From: Saprospiraceae bacterium
Lineage (GTDB): Bacteria > Bacteroidota > Bacteroidia > Chitinophagales > Saprospiraceae
NCBI GenBank assembly: GCA_016716335.1
Contig: JADJWN010000003.1
Coordinates: 248,001 to 312,000 of the forward strand
Direction: 5' to 3'
Length of the DNA: 64,000 nt
Numbering within the stretch: the first letter of the stretch is position 1; each line of letters begins with the position of its first letter. The notes below the pieces were generated by a model that searched no databases, had not been told where the DNA came from, and worked only from the letters and a program-made list of their open reading frames with translations. Position numbers and translations under genes: made by a program. Positions 35,803 through 46,300 of the stretch are shown one piece after another.

Positions 35803-37377
35803 ATGTCAATTCCTAAGGAACCGCGTCAGCTCATGATCAACGTTATGTATCTTGTACTGACTGCGCTTTTGGCATTGAACGTTTCAGCAGAAATTTTCAA
35901 TGCATTTGATATGGTAAACAAAGGTCTGGTAAAAGCCAATGATGCGCTTGATGCCAGCAATAATGACCTTCCTGAGCAAATCAGAAGTGGTGCCAAAAAA
36001 GCATCAAACCTCCAGGTATATGCAGACCGTGTGGATGTGGTGAGAGATATATCCAGGCAGGGAACTGATTTCATCAAAAAAATTATGGACGGGGTCATCG
36101 ATGAAGCAGGGGACAGGAACGGTCAGCATGATGAAGGCGATTATGTAATAGCTTATGGTATCAAGGAACTCAAAGGTAAAAGAGATTATGATGCCACCAC
36201 GAGGTTTTTGGTAAACAATGGTCAGGGAGAGGAGTTACGCCAAAAGATGCTGGATATTAAAGAGCAGTTTCTTCAGAATATAGATGAAGCTGACAGGGCC
36301 GAATTTGCTTCTAAAATTCCTATCGCTATCGACGATGAGACCTGGACCAAATCTGCCAATAAGAAGAAGAACTGGGCGGACTTTACCTTCGGACATATGC
36401 CACTAGGAGCCTGTATGCCTATCTTTTCCAAATTTACCAATGATATCAAGAGTGCAGAATCTATTGTACTTAACTATCTGGCAGGTAAGGTAGGTCTTAC
36501 AGATGACCTTAAGTTCAACAAGTTCAGAGTTGTTTCAGCTCCTAAAAAGTCATACGTAATCAAGGGAGAAAATTTCAAACTGAAATTTTCTTTAAGTGCT
36601 ATGCAGGTGGCGAAAGTAACACCGGGATTTCGATCTCTGTGAATGGTCAGCCTCTCAAGGTGGATCAGGAAGGTAGTGCCAAATGGACAGGCTGCTACTG
36701 CCGTAGGAATAAAGAAATATGAGGCAGTTGCAGTGGTTACCAATCCTGTGACCGGAGAAAAAACACCATACAAACAGACTTTTGAATACGAAGTAGGTGA
36801 AAGATCGGTGACTATTTCAGCTTCCAAAATGAATGTGTTTTACATGGGAGTAGATAACCCTGTGGAAATATCCGCTGCGGGTGTGCCTTCTGCTCAGGTG
36901 AATGCTTCAATGACCGGTGGTACAATATCCAAAAATTCTGATGGTACCTATACTGTAAATGTACCGGGTCCTCACGGAAGCAAAGCTGTAATCAATGTTA
37001 CAGCTCCGGGTATCTCTGCCTCCAAGGAGTACAGAGTGAAAAAGATTCCGGATCCTACACCTACCTTAGGTCCTCAGGAAAAAGGAGGAAGAATTGGAAA
37101 CGGTACTTTCAAGGGATTGGGAGGTTTGGTGCCTACCTTGGAAAACTTTGACTTTGACGCCAAGTGTCAGATCGGTAGTTTTACACTGATCAGAATTGCT
37201 AAAAGACAGGATCCTGAATTTGCACCCAATCAGGGGCCCAAATTTGTAGGTCAGGCAGCTGCCCTGCAAGCTAAGGCTGTACCGGGTGATAAGTATATTA
37301 TTCAGGATATCAAATGTAAGTGTCCGGGTGATAGCGTAGAGAGAAATCTGGGTACTATGGCCTTTGATATCAATTAA
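35803..37377 (+). CDS. gldM: T9SS motor protein GldM/PorM (two compensating indels)
   Basis: The span encodes about 524 aa, a normal GldM. There is one N-terminal transmembrane helix (LMINVMYLVLTALLALNVSAE) and a long periplasmic part of four domains. A T is missing at 36600/36601 and an extra base is present near 36690. Between them about 90 bp read out of frame and contain an apparent TGA at 36640-36642. The correct frame there reads YAGGESNTGISISVNGQPLKV. The frame is the same before and after, so only these bases are suspect. GldM links the inner-membrane motor to the GldK/GldN ring. Confidence 0.93.
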
Positions 37378-37397
37378 TTTTTTTAAAGAACATTATT

Positions 37398-38280
37398 ATG
37401 CAACTCAAATTGTTTTTGTCTGTATCATTCTTTGTATTCTGCCGGTTTATTGACCGGGCAAACGGGAAGGGATAATATGAAAACAGAATCTTCTGTTCCG
37501 GCAGAGGACATCTTCATTGACGATATCGTGCAGAAAAGATTAGTAGTTGAGAACAGACTCCTGTCTCTGCAACCAATCAGAGAGGCAGATATCGCCTGGG
37601 AAAGGAGAATCCAGCGGGTGATTGATACCAGAGAGAAACTGAACCTTCCATTCAGAAGTCAGGAGCTCAATTTGTTCAATACTCTTCGACAACTGATTCT
37701 CAATGGAGACCTGACTGTTTTTTCAGATGAAAAGTTCACCTCAGCCATGACAGCTGCCGAAGTGGAGAGTAAACTGTCAAAAACAGATACAATACCTGAT
37801 TTTGACTATGAAACCTACACAGAGGTACTTAAAATTGTGAAGAATGATGTGAACTGGGAGAATATCTTCTCTTACAGGATTAAGGAAGTATGGTATTTTG
37901 ACAAGCAAAGATCCAGACTGGATGTCAGAATACTCGGTATTGCGCCTATCTATCAGAGTCCTGAGGACGAGGCCAAAGGATTGCCTCCTTATCCTTTGTT
38001 CTGGGTATATTATCCTGAAGCAAGAGGACCATTGTCCAAGCACAGAGTTTTCAATGACAACAATGATATAGCTCCCATGACCTGGACAGATTTATTTGAT
38101 ACCCGTGTTTTCAATAGTTATATCTACAAAAAATCCAATGTGCTGGATTACAGGCTCAAGGATTTTTATGTGCCTAATCCTGATGCAGAGGTGGACAGAA
38201 CAGGTGTGGATATGCTGTTGCAGTCTGAGAAAATCAAAAATGAGTTGCTGAATTTTGAAGTTGATTTGTGGGAATATTGA
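37398..38280 (+). CDS. gldN: T9SS ring protein GldN/PorN (one frameshift near N-terminus)
   Basis: ATG 37398 opens a signal peptide MQLKLFLSVSFFVF. About 14 codons later one extra base (or two missing) before 37440 shifts the frame. In the other frame AGLLTGQTGRDN completes the signal peptide and continues to 38280 (about 294 aa). The body has ITVKRLVVEN-like and VWYFDKQRSRLDVRILGIAPI segments typical of GldN. It forms the outer-membrane-associated ring with GldK. A terminator follows, so gldN ends the operon. Confidence 0.93.
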
Positions 38281-38299
38281 TTCCTTATTTATCATAATA

Positions 38300-38345
38300 A
38301 AAAGAGCTTCGCGGTCGCTGATCTGCGAGGCTCTTTTCTTTTTAA
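38300..38345 (+). terminator. Intrinsic terminator of the porP-gldN operon
   Basis: AAAGAGCTTCGC at 38301 pairs with GCGAGGCTCTTT around a ~10-nt loop, with one wobble, and is followed by TTCTTTTT. It starts 20 bp after the gldN stop. Confidence 0.8.
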
Positions 38346-38446
38346 AAACTTTTATTTGATTAAGAGTTAAACAATTGCCGGATAACGGTTTTTTATAATC
38401 TGATTTCAATCTGAACATACTTGGTAATGATGTCAAATTTTTCAAT

Positions 38447-40732
38447 TTGAAGGCGAATACAATTTTTACACTCTTTACTGTCATCGTTTTGATTTTGGGT
38501 TGTAGCACCTTTGGGTTGATGGCACAGTCGGTTTCGGTTCGGGTGTACGCAGGTGATGATTCGGGGCCGCTTCCTTACACAGACGTTATACTACCGGAAT
38601 TCAATAAATTATATCACACGGACGAAAATGGGGTCGCATTGTTTACTGCTGATGCAAACCGCAAACTCCGGATCAAAATTTCCCATTTGGGTTATAATAC
38701 CATTGATACCTTGATACAAACCGGTATCTCTGAGATCAATCTGAATTTCAAACTGCACCTGAATAAAAAACTGCTGGATGAAGTGGTGGTCACCGGCACC
38801 ATGCGGGAAGTGACCAAAGATAAGAGCGCACTGAGTGTGGATATCATCACACCGAGGATTTTCAGAAAAACCGGTACACCCAATCTGTTTGATGCTACAG
38901 CAATGGTCAACGGTGTGAGACCTCAGAATACCTGCAACGTCTGCAATACCGGCGAAATACAGATCAACAGTCTGGGAGGCCCATATACCCTTGTGATGAT
39001 AGATGGTATGCCTATTGTGAGCGGACTTTCATCCGTTTATGGATTGATGGGGATTCCCTTGGGTATGATTCAAAGGCTTGAAATCACCAAAGGGCCGGCT
39101 GCTTCATTGTATGGATCCGAAGCTATGGGCGGTGTAATCAATGTGATAACCAAAGATGCCTGCGATGAAGAGCATGGGTTATACCTTGATTATTATGGTA
39201 CGACCTGGAGCGAGCACAATCTGGATATGAGTACAAAGTTTACTTTGTCGGATAAAATTCATTGGTTGACCGGATTGAATGTATTCTGGTACAATAATCC
39301 GGTGGACAACAATGGTGATGGCTTTACCGATGCAGCCTTGATGAAAAGATTCAGCCTCTTTAATAAGTTGGACATACAGAGAAGGAGCAGGAAGGATTTT
39401 TCATTGGCATTCAGGGGAGTTCTGGAAGACCGATGGGGTGGACAGACCGGATGGAACAGGAGTTTCAGGGGAGGAGATTCTCTCTATGCTGAAAGCATTC
39501 AGACCCGAAGACTGGAGTTTATCAGTAAGTATCAGTGGAATACACCAACCAGAATTTTTACCCAGCTATCCTACAATATTCATCATCAGGATTCTTACTA
39601 CGGACTTTTTCCGTATAATGCACTGCAACATACCGGATTTATCCAGAATTATGCGGATTTTCACTTTGGTTCCAAACATGATGTGCTGGCCGGTATCAAT
39701 TACAAATACAGCTGGTTTGATGATGATACACCCGCTACTTTCAATTTTCCGGAGGGACTTAATCAGCCTCAGGTATTGCATACCACCGGTATATTTTTTC
39801 AGGATGAGTACAGGATCGATGAAGATGAAAAACATACCTTGCTTACGGGCATACGTGTAGACTACAACAATCTGTATAACTGGATACCTTCGCCAAGACT
39901 GGCTTACAAATGGTCACCTGACTGGAGACATATACTCAGGATTAATGTAGGTACCGGATTCAGGATAGTCAATGTATTTACAGAAGACCACCTGGCACTA
40001 TCCGGAGCAAGGGAGGTGGTTTTTAAGGAGGAAATCAATCCCGAAAAGTCTGTAAACGCCACCATAAACTATCAGTATAAGCTGAATACACGCCATTGGG
40101 GCATATTCAGTATAGAAGCCTCTGCCTTTTATTATCATTTTTCCAACAGAATAATTCCGGATTATGACAGTGACCCCAATCTGATTTTATATCAGAATCT
40201 GGAAGGTATAGCCTACAACCGCGGAGGCTCCTTGACATTCCAGTCTGACAATGCTTATCCACTGAGATTTACAGCGGGGATCACCTACACGGATGTACAA
40301 TATGAGGAAGAAGACGAATCCGGAAAATTTGAGTTTAAACGTCAGCTTTTCGCTCCCCGCTGGTCAGGTATTTATCAGCTGAGCTATGAGTGGGAGAGAC
40401 AGAAACTCAAGATAGATTTTACAGGTAACGTCACCGGGCCAATGCGCCTGCCGGTTCAGCCTATGGATTTTCGGCCTGAGTTCTCTCCATGGTTTACTGT
40501 CGCAAATCTGCAAATCACACAATCCATCGGAAAATCCTGGGAGATTTATCTGGGTTGTAAAAATCTCTTCAATTTTCTGCCCCAAAACCCGATCATGCGG
40601 CCCTTTGATCCCTTCGACAAATTGGTGGATGATCCCGTAACCAATCCCAACGGGTACAGCTTTGACCCTTCCTATGCCTATGCTTCAATGCAGGGCAGGA
40701 GATTTTATCTGGGTTTCAGACGAAATATCTGA
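38447..40732 (+). CDS. TonB-dependent outer-membrane receptor
   Basis: This 761-aa protein has a signal peptide (IFTLFTVIVLILGCSTFGLMAQ), an N-terminal carboxypeptidase-D-like domain (about 30-110), a plug (LDEVVVTGTMREVTKDKSALSVDI, TKGPAASLYGSEAMGGVINVIT) and a 22-strand barrel ending in FYLGFRRNI. The plug holds TCNVCNTGEIQINSLGG, a CxxC that could bind a metal. The called start is TTG 38447. An ATG at 38430 would be in frame if one T were missing from the T-run at 38437-38441, as seen elsewhere in this window. The substrate is unknown. Confidence 0.9.
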   Translation: MKANTIFTLFTVIVLILGCSTFGLMAQSVSVRVYAGDDSGPLPYTDVILPEFNKLYHTDENGVALFTADANRKLRIKISHLGYNTIDTLIQTGISEINLNFKLHLNKKLLDEVVVTGTMREVTKDKSALSVDIITPRIFRKTGTPNLFDATAMVNGVRPQNTCNVCNTGEIQINSLGGPYTLVMIDGMPIVSGLSSVYGLMGIPLGMIQRLEITKGPAASLYGSEAMGGVINVITKDACDEEHGLYLDYYGTTWSEHNLDMSTKFTLSDKIHWLTGLNVFWYNNPVDNNGDGFTDAALMKRFSLFNKLDIQRRSRKDFSLAFRGVLEDRWGGQTGWNRSFRGGDSLYAESIQTRRLEFISKYQWNTPTRIFTQLSYNIHHQDSYYGLFPYNALQHTGFIQNYADFHFGSKHDVLAGINYKYSWFDDDTPATFNFPEGLNQPQVLHTTGIFFQDEYRIDEDEKHTLLTGIRVDYNNLYNWIPSPRLAYKWSPDWRHILRINVGTGFRIVNVFTEDHLALSGAREVVFKEEINPEKSVNATINYQYKLNTRHWGIFSIEASAFYYHFSNRIIPDYDSDPNLILYQNLEGIAYNRGGSLTFQSDNAYPLRFTAGITYTDVQYEEEDESGKFEFKRQLFAPRWSGIYQLSYEWERQKLKIDFTGNVTGPMRLPVQPMDFRPEFSPWFTVANLQITQSIGKSWEIYLGCKNLFNFLPQNPIMRPFDPFDKLVDDPVTNPNGYSFDPSYAYASMQGRRFYLGFRRNI

Positions 40733-40759
40733 CTTCATAAAGATTTTGTTGGCGGTTTG

Positions 40760-41793
40760 CTACCTGATTTTGTTTTCATTCAGCCAGCGACTGAATGCTG
40801 CAGCATTTTTGTTATGTTCAGCCAATGTAGCAGCGAAGGCATGTTGGCCACTGTTGTCCGGTTTGGCACAGAAGAAGAGATAGTTATGATCTTCAGCGTT
40901 GATTACAGCTTCGAGACTGGAAATGGATGGCATGCATATTGGGCCTGGAGGAAGTCCTCCATATCTGTAAGTATTGTAAGGGCTATCGGTTTCCAGATGG
41001 CTGTACAGCACCCTTCTCAGGTCAAATAATCCGGTAGCAAACACTACGGTCGGATCTGCCTGCAGTTTCATTCCCTGCTTCAATCGGTTGATATACACTC
41101 CGGCTATGGCAGGTCTTTCGGGCTCAAAATTGCTCTCTTTTTCCACTATGGATGCCAGTATATAAGCCTCAGTGGGAGTGAGTCCGTGCTTTTTGAGTTT
41201 TTCCTTCCTGTCTTCATTCCAGAATCTGGTATTTTCCTTGTTCATCCGTGATGTAAATTTTTCAGGGCCGGTGGTCCAGAACATTTCATAGCTGTTGGGT
41301 ATGAACATGCAGAGAAATTCTCAGGAGTATATCCATATTCGGTCAAAGTCTCATTTTTAGTCAGGTATTCCAGAAATCCGAGCGAATCTGTCTCCAGAAA
41401 TCTCGCTGCATTACCTGCAAGGTCCTGAAGCAGCCGGTTGTTGTTAATGACAACCAATACCGGATCCTGATCACCGGAACGCAGCTTTCTGATAATCTGC
41501 AGGTTGCCCATACCTTGTCTGAGCACATATTTGCCGGGCGGTACTTTATCTCTTTTGTATTTCATAAAGCCGGCAAGCATATCAAAATGCCCCGGATGCT
41601 TCAGGATATTCTTTGACTTCAAAAGCTCCAGTACTTCCTCATAGCCTGAGCCTGTGGGAATGAAGAGGTCTGTATCGGAGGCATCAGGATTGATATTGGA
41701 AGCCCACAAAATATTGCGGAACTGCCAGAATGCCACCAGACAAAACAGCAGGAAAACTATTCCGGTTATATACCATTTTTTGATACTCATCAT
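40760..41793 (-). CDS. mltG: Endolytic murein transglycosylase MltG (one frameshift)
   Basis: The protein starts at MMSIKKWYITGIVFLLFCLVA (one transmembrane helix; 41793 or the next ATG). A LysM-like part and the YceG catalytic domain follow. One T is missing near 41316: the true reading NFLCMFIPNSYEMFW joins the two frames. The second frame has ILASIVEKESNFEPERPAIAGVYINRL with the catalytic Glu, LQADPTVVFA and PYNTYRYGGLPPGPI, all diagnostic. The full length of about 344 aa is normal. It cleaves nascent glycan strands to set their length. It follows panB by 25 bp. Confidence 0.9.
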
Positions 41794-41818
41794 GCAGCCA
41801 TAACGATTAAAATCCGCT

Positions 41819-42637
41819 TTAATACTGTTCATTTTCATTGGGGAACTCCCCGGCTTTGACATCTGCCACATAGCGTTCGGTGGCTTCCTTGATTGTGTCA
41901 AAAAGCTCCAGATAGCGGCGCAAAAAGCGGGGATGAAAATCCTTGGTGATACCGAGCATATCATGGGTGACTAATACCTGTCCGTCCACTCCGTTACCTG
42001 CTCCTATTCCTATGACCGGAATATGAAGATCAGCAGCTACTTTGCGTCCCAGTGCAGCCGGAATCTTTTCCAGTACCAGGGCAAAACAACCGGCTTTTTC
42101 CAGCAGTCTGGCATCGTCCATCAGCTTGGCGGCTTCGGCTTCTTCTTTAGCCCGCACAGAGTAAGTGCCGAATTTGTAGATACTCTGAGGTGTCAGCCCC
42201 AGATGCCCCATCACGGGTACACCTGCTGACAGGATACGCAGCACAGATTCTTCAATCTCGGCCCCGCCCTCGAGTTTGACGGCATGCGCTCCGGATTCTT
42301 TCATGATGGCAATGGCAGAATTGAGTGCCTTGGTGCTGTTGCCCTGATAGGAGCCGAAAGGCAAATCCACCACGACAAATGCCCGCTCCACGGCTCTTAC
42401 CACCGATTGTGCATGGTAGATCATCTGTTCCAGAGTGATTGGCAGCGTAGTCTCATGTCCCGCCATCACATTGGATGCCGAGTCCCCCACCAACAGAATA
42501 TCCACACCGGCAGCATCCAGGATTTTGGCCATACTGTAGTCATAGGCAGTAAGCATGGATATTTTTTCACCGTTCTCTTTCATCGCCTGCAGCACGTGGG
42601 TGGTAATGCGTTTGATGTCTCTCTTGGCTACGGACAT
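41819..42637 (-). CDS. panB: 3-methyl-2-oxobutanoate hydroxymethyltransferase (PanB)
   Basis: The 272-aa product matches PanB in length and motifs: SMLTAYDYSMAKILDAAGVDILLVGDS, the GHETTLPITLEQM loop, VVDLPFGSYQ, AVKLEGG and VMGHLGLTPQS. It adds a hydroxymethyl group from methylene-tetrahydrofolate to alpha-ketoisovalerate, the first step of pantothenate synthesis. panC and panD are not in the window. It is divergent from accD, with a 276-bp gap. Confidence 0.96.
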   Translation of the reverse strand: MSVAKRDIKRITTHVLQAMKENGEKISMLTAYDYSMAKILDAAGVDILLVGDSASNVMAGHETTLPITLEQMIYHAQSVVRAVERAFVVVDLPFGSYQGNSTKALNSAIAIMKESGAHAVKLEGGAEIEESVLRILSAGVPVMGHLGLTPQSIYKFGTYSVRAKEEAEAAKLMDDARLLEKAGCFALVLEKIPAALGRKVAADLHIPVIGIGAGNGVDGQVLVTHDMLGITKDFHPRFLRRYLELFDTIKEATERYVADVKAGEFPNENEQY

Positions 42638-42826
42638 ATGCAGTAAGTAGGATTGTTTTGAAAAATGGCTGCCAAATTATACAAATCCTGTACAAAATCT
42701 GTGCTTTTCTCTCAAAGATTTCACATTTTCATCACGATAATATTGAAAATCCCACACATTGATCTGAAATTTTCCATGTATAATTACATATGACGATAAT
42801 TTTTATGTGAATAAATGGATAGTTCA

Positions 42827-42860
42827 TTGGCATCGCTACCAAACTATATTTCTATTTTTG
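42827..42860 (+). promoter_or_regulatory. Candidate promoter of accD
   Basis: TTG at 42827-42829 and TATTTTTG at 42853-42860 match the Bacteroidota -33/-7 elements with 23-bp spacing. The accD ATG is at 42914, giving a leader of about 47 nt. Confidence 0.5.
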
Positions 42861-42913
42861 CAGTCAGGCTTTGTACAATCCTGCTTGCAAACAGTTAAAT
42901 AAAATCAGGCTCT

Positions 42914-43792
42914 ATGAGTTGGTTCAAACGCTTAAAGGAAGGTATTCAGACTGCCACCAAAAACAAAAAGGAGGCCCCGGACGGCCTGTGGCATAAATGT
43001 ACCCGATGTGGAGAGATGACTACCGTCAAAGAGTTGAGAGAAAATCTTTTTATCTGCCCCAAGTGCGATTATCATGTAAGGATAAGTTCCAAGGACTATT
43101 TTGATATGCTTTTTGACGGAAAATATACCCGTCTGTTTGACAATATTGTTTCAGTAGATATCCTGAATTTTAAGGATGTCAAGACATATGAAGAAAGACT
43201 GGAAGAAGCCTACAAAAAAACGAAGCTGAATGATGCCATGGCTGTAGCCACCGGCAAGATTTCCAAGTATCCGCTGGTGATAGCATGTATGGATTTTGGA
43301 TTCATTGGTGGTTCTATGGGATCCGTGGTAGGTGAAAAAATTTCCCGATCTATTGACTATTGTCTGGAGCATAAAATCCCGCTGATGATTATCTCCAAGT
43401 CCGGGGGTGCCCGTATGATGGAGTCGGCGTTTTCGCTGATGCAGATGGCCAAAACCTCTGCAAAACTGACACTTCTGGCAAAACATGGGATACCTTATTT
43501 CTCCTTTCTGACTGATCCCACTACCGGAGGCGTCACGGCTTCTTATGCAATGCTCGGGGACCTGAATTTTGCAGAGCCTGAAGCATTGATTGGATTTGCA
43601 GGCCCCAGAGTAATCAAGGAAACCATCAAAAAAGACCTTCCGGAAGGATTTCAAACTTCAGAGTATCTACTCGAACATGGTTTTCTGGACTTCATTGTAC
43701 ACAGAAAAGATTTGAAGAATAAACTTACGGATTTGCTCAGTTATTTCGATATCAAGAATATAGGCAGTGAGGCCTCAGACGAAGAAAACTGA
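42914..43792 (+). CDS. accD: Acetyl-CoA carboxylase carboxyltransferase subunit beta (AccD)
   Basis: The 292-aa protein has the N-terminal zinc ribbon (WHKCTRCGEMT and FICPKCDYH) and the carboxyltransferase core, with IGGSMGSVVGEKISRSIDY, PLMIISKSGGARMMESAFSLMQMAKTSA and TDPTTGGVTASYAMLGD. With AccA it transfers carboxyl from carboxybiotin to acetyl-CoA, the first step in fatty-acid synthesis. It starts with ATG downstream of a good -7 box. It overlaps the convergent bshC by 18 bp. Confidence 0.97.
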   Translation: MSWFKRLKEGIQTATKNKKEAPDGLWHKCTRCGEMTTVKELRENLFICPKCDYHVRISSKDYFDMLFDGKYTRLFDNIVSVDILNFKDVKTYEERLEEAYKKTKLNDAMAVATGKISKYPLVIACMDFGFIGGSMGSVVGEKISRSIDYCLEHKIPLMIISKSGGARMMESAFSLMQMAKTSAKLTLLAKHGIPYFSFLTDPTTGGVTASYAMLGDLNFAEPEALIGFAGPRVIKETIKKDLPEGFQTSEYLLEHGFLDFIVHRKDLKNKLTDLLSYFDIKNIGSEASDEEN

Positions 43793-45365
43793 GAATTCCC
43801 TCTTCATGGGATCAAAGTAAGGCAATAATTCGTCCATCCAGTCAAAGCCATACATAGCTATGTATTGGAAAAAGTTTTCAGACCTCTCCTGCAGATTGTT
43901 GTGCGGGAAGAGTTTTTCTTTGAGGGAATGAATCTGTTGCAGGGCGGTTTCTTCTTTTTGTTTTAAGGTTTTTTTGAGCCTTGCCTCAATGTGTTCAATA
44001 CTTTTTAATGTTTTGGCACCTTCCCCCAGCACATACTGCTCCAGGGTAGGATCTATGTTGCGGGCTTTGCCGGCGATGGTAGAAAATATTTGTTGAAAAT
44101 CAGCTATTTCCTGATTCAGATGAAAATCCGTATCGCTGGATTTTTCAAGGTAGCGGGTGATAATTTTGTTTTCTTCCAGAAGAAAATCTGACCATTCCAA
44201 ACCCAGTTTATGCATCTGTTTGAGTTGGCCACCTGCGATAATCATAGCGGAATTCCTTCGGATTATGACAGGAAAAAAAACATTGAAAAAAGCAAACTGC
44301 CGCTTTCTTTCCAGCCAGTAGGCATTCTCTCCACCACCGCCGATGTAGGCTATATTCGGTAAGATGTATTCCTGATACAGGGGGCGGAGCACTACGTTGG
44401 GACTGAAGTTTTCGGGCTGAGTGTGCAGCATTCCGATGATTTCTGTTTCTGTAAATGACAGGGTTGTATTATTGATATGATACATCCCTTTTTCAAAGTA
44501 GATGCGCTCCCTCGATTGCGGCTGCATGTAAAAAAGGTTGATATCTCTGGGGTATGCCTGTGGTTTAAACTGGAATTGAAGGAGGGCTTCCTGAGTTTCC
44601 CAGACTAATTTTTCACTGGGCCGTTCGAGCAGTTCCTTTTCCATGATGGGGATAAACCGTTTTTTTAGCTCAGGATCATCCATGTTGAAGACAATCAGTC
44701 CATATCTGCCAAAAATCCGGTTGAGCATATGAAAAACAAAATCATTATATTCGGCAGCGGAATGCAGGGATTGCTGCAGCAGATCTCTGATTTCACCGGC
44801 ATGGGTACGGTTGCCAAGCAGTTCTGAAAATTTACGGATGATGTCCTCCAATCCTTCCACACTGAATCTTCCCACCGGTCCTCTCTGTGAGGTCTCCCCA
44901 AACCAGCTGATTTCCGAAAATACTCAGATGGTTGATTTCCTCTACATCGTGATCTTCAGATCCTGAAATAAATACCGGCACGAACTGATGTCCAGGGTGT
45001 TGCTCTGCAAGTCGGTGACAGAGGGTGATGGCCGAAAAAATCTTGTAAAAGTAATAGGCAGGTCCCGTAAAAAGACATGGCTGATGAGCCGTCACAACGG
45101 TAAATGTTTCAGGACGGGCAAGTGCCCGGATATTCTGTATTTGAACCGTTTCAGGTTGGATCAGACTATATTGTCTCTCCAGTACATCTACCAGCAGCGA
45201 CCTGTCCACAGGAAAAGATTGTCTGTCTCTGATGGCATGGGAGATGCCTTCAAAATCCGGGGTGTAGGCGTAAAAATCAGCAAGTTTTTCAGGGGACTCA
45301 ATATAGGTAAGATCTTTGTAGGCGATATGAGATAAAGTATGGTAGGGTATATGTGTAACAGTCAT
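43775..45365 (-). CDS. bshC: Bacillithiol biosynthesis cysteine-adding enzyme BshC (one frameshift)
   Basis: The two frames together encode about 530 aa, the normal BshC size. HQPCLFTGPAYYFYKIFSAI and FISGSEDHDVEEINHL are the conserved N-terminal blocks. One extra base in the C4 run at 44896-44899 (G4 on the coding strand) splits the gene. Removing it gives QLVWETSQRGPVGRFSVEG, which joins both halves. BshC adds cysteine to GlcN-malate, the last step of bacillithiol synthesis. BshA and BshB are not in the window. The 3' end overlaps accD tail to tail by 18 bp. Confidence 0.92.
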
Positions 45366-45403
45366 GTCAAAGAAAGGGTAAGGCTATGGGAAAAGTTGAG
45401 AGA

Positions 45404-46255
45404 TCATGGGAGGTATGTACGTAAAAAGCGGACAGACCTCGACCAGGCATCAGCGGTCGCCTCGGAATTATACCCGGGATTGCTGGGGTTGGCAAAGGCG
45501 TGGGGTGCATTATAAAAATGGATTTCCACCTGTTTCTTTTCATTGAGCATGGCATCCTTGAATTCATTAACCACTTTTGGAGTAATCCATCCATCTTCAG
45601 TAGCAAAAATACCTAAGACCGGTGCATTGAGCAATTTGATCTCTTCCGGTTTTTTGGTGGGCATACCGTAATAAATGATGCATGCTTTTACATTTTCATG
45701 AAGCATAATGGCAGTTTTTAATGACCAGCCACCACCAAAACACCATCCTATAGTAGCAATTTTTGCATCTTTTCCTGCATACAAGCCAGCTCCTTGCACT
45801 ATATTTTCTGCTCTTGACTCACTCAATGACTGCATTAATCCGGCAGCTTCTTCTCTGGTATTGGCCACCTTACCATCATACATATCCAATGCCAGAACAT
45901 TCACGTCCGGCCTTTCCATGAATAATTTGTCGGCTTCATTTTTTATATAATCATTCAGCCCCCACCACTCATGAATCACAAAAATATATTTATGGCTGTT
46001 TTGTTTGGCAGGTATAAAATATCCCTGAGCATTTCTGCCATCCGGACAAGGAAAACTGATCACACTTCCTTTAGGATTCATTAGTTTAAAGTCTCCGGGA
46101 TTCTCATGGATTAACACAAAACTCATTTCCTTACCCAGATTGGCAAACTCGGCGGTACTGCTTAAAGAGGCATTACAACATGCTTTCGTTTGCTGGCTTC
46201 TCAATACTGTATTGGTTGTTAAGCAAAGGGATAGCAGGATCAATATTCTGGTCAT
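45404..46255 (-). CDS. Secreted dienelactone hydrolase family protein
   Basis: This 283-aa alpha/beta-hydrolase has a signal peptide (ILILLSLCLTTNTVLRSQ). It carries the DLH nucleophile motif IGWCFGGGWSL, where cysteine replaces serine as in dienelactone hydrolase. YIFVIHEWWGLNDYIKNEADK is the family's oxyanion segment, and the aspartate and histidine ends are in FATEDGWI and NAPHAFANPS. It probably acts in the periplasm on an ester or lactone; the true substrate is unknown. It lies 38 bp upstream of bshC on the same strand. Confidence 0.88.
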   Translation of the reverse strand: MTRILILLSLCLTTNTVLRSQQTKACCNASLSSTAEFANLGKEMSFVLIHENPGDFKLMNPKGSVISFPCPDGRNAQGYFIPAKQNSHKYIFVIHEWWGLNDYIKNEADKLFMERPDVNVLALDMYDGKVANTREEAAGLMQSLSESRAENIVQGAGLYAGKDAKIATIGWCFGGGWSLKTAIMLHENVKACIIYYGMPTKKPEEIKLLNAPVLGIFATEDGWITPKVVNEFKDAMLNEKKQVEIHFYNAPHAFANPSNPGYNSEATADAWSRSVRFLRTYLP

Positions 46256-46300
46256 TTTCCTCCTTTATTCCTGTTAAAATTATGATAACGCAATCTCACC

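Noticed and set aside
7192..45365. Widespread pseudogenes
   Set aside because: Broken genes include recG, mltG, bshC and three T9SS genes with otherwise perfect motifs. Homopolymer sequence errors explain this better.
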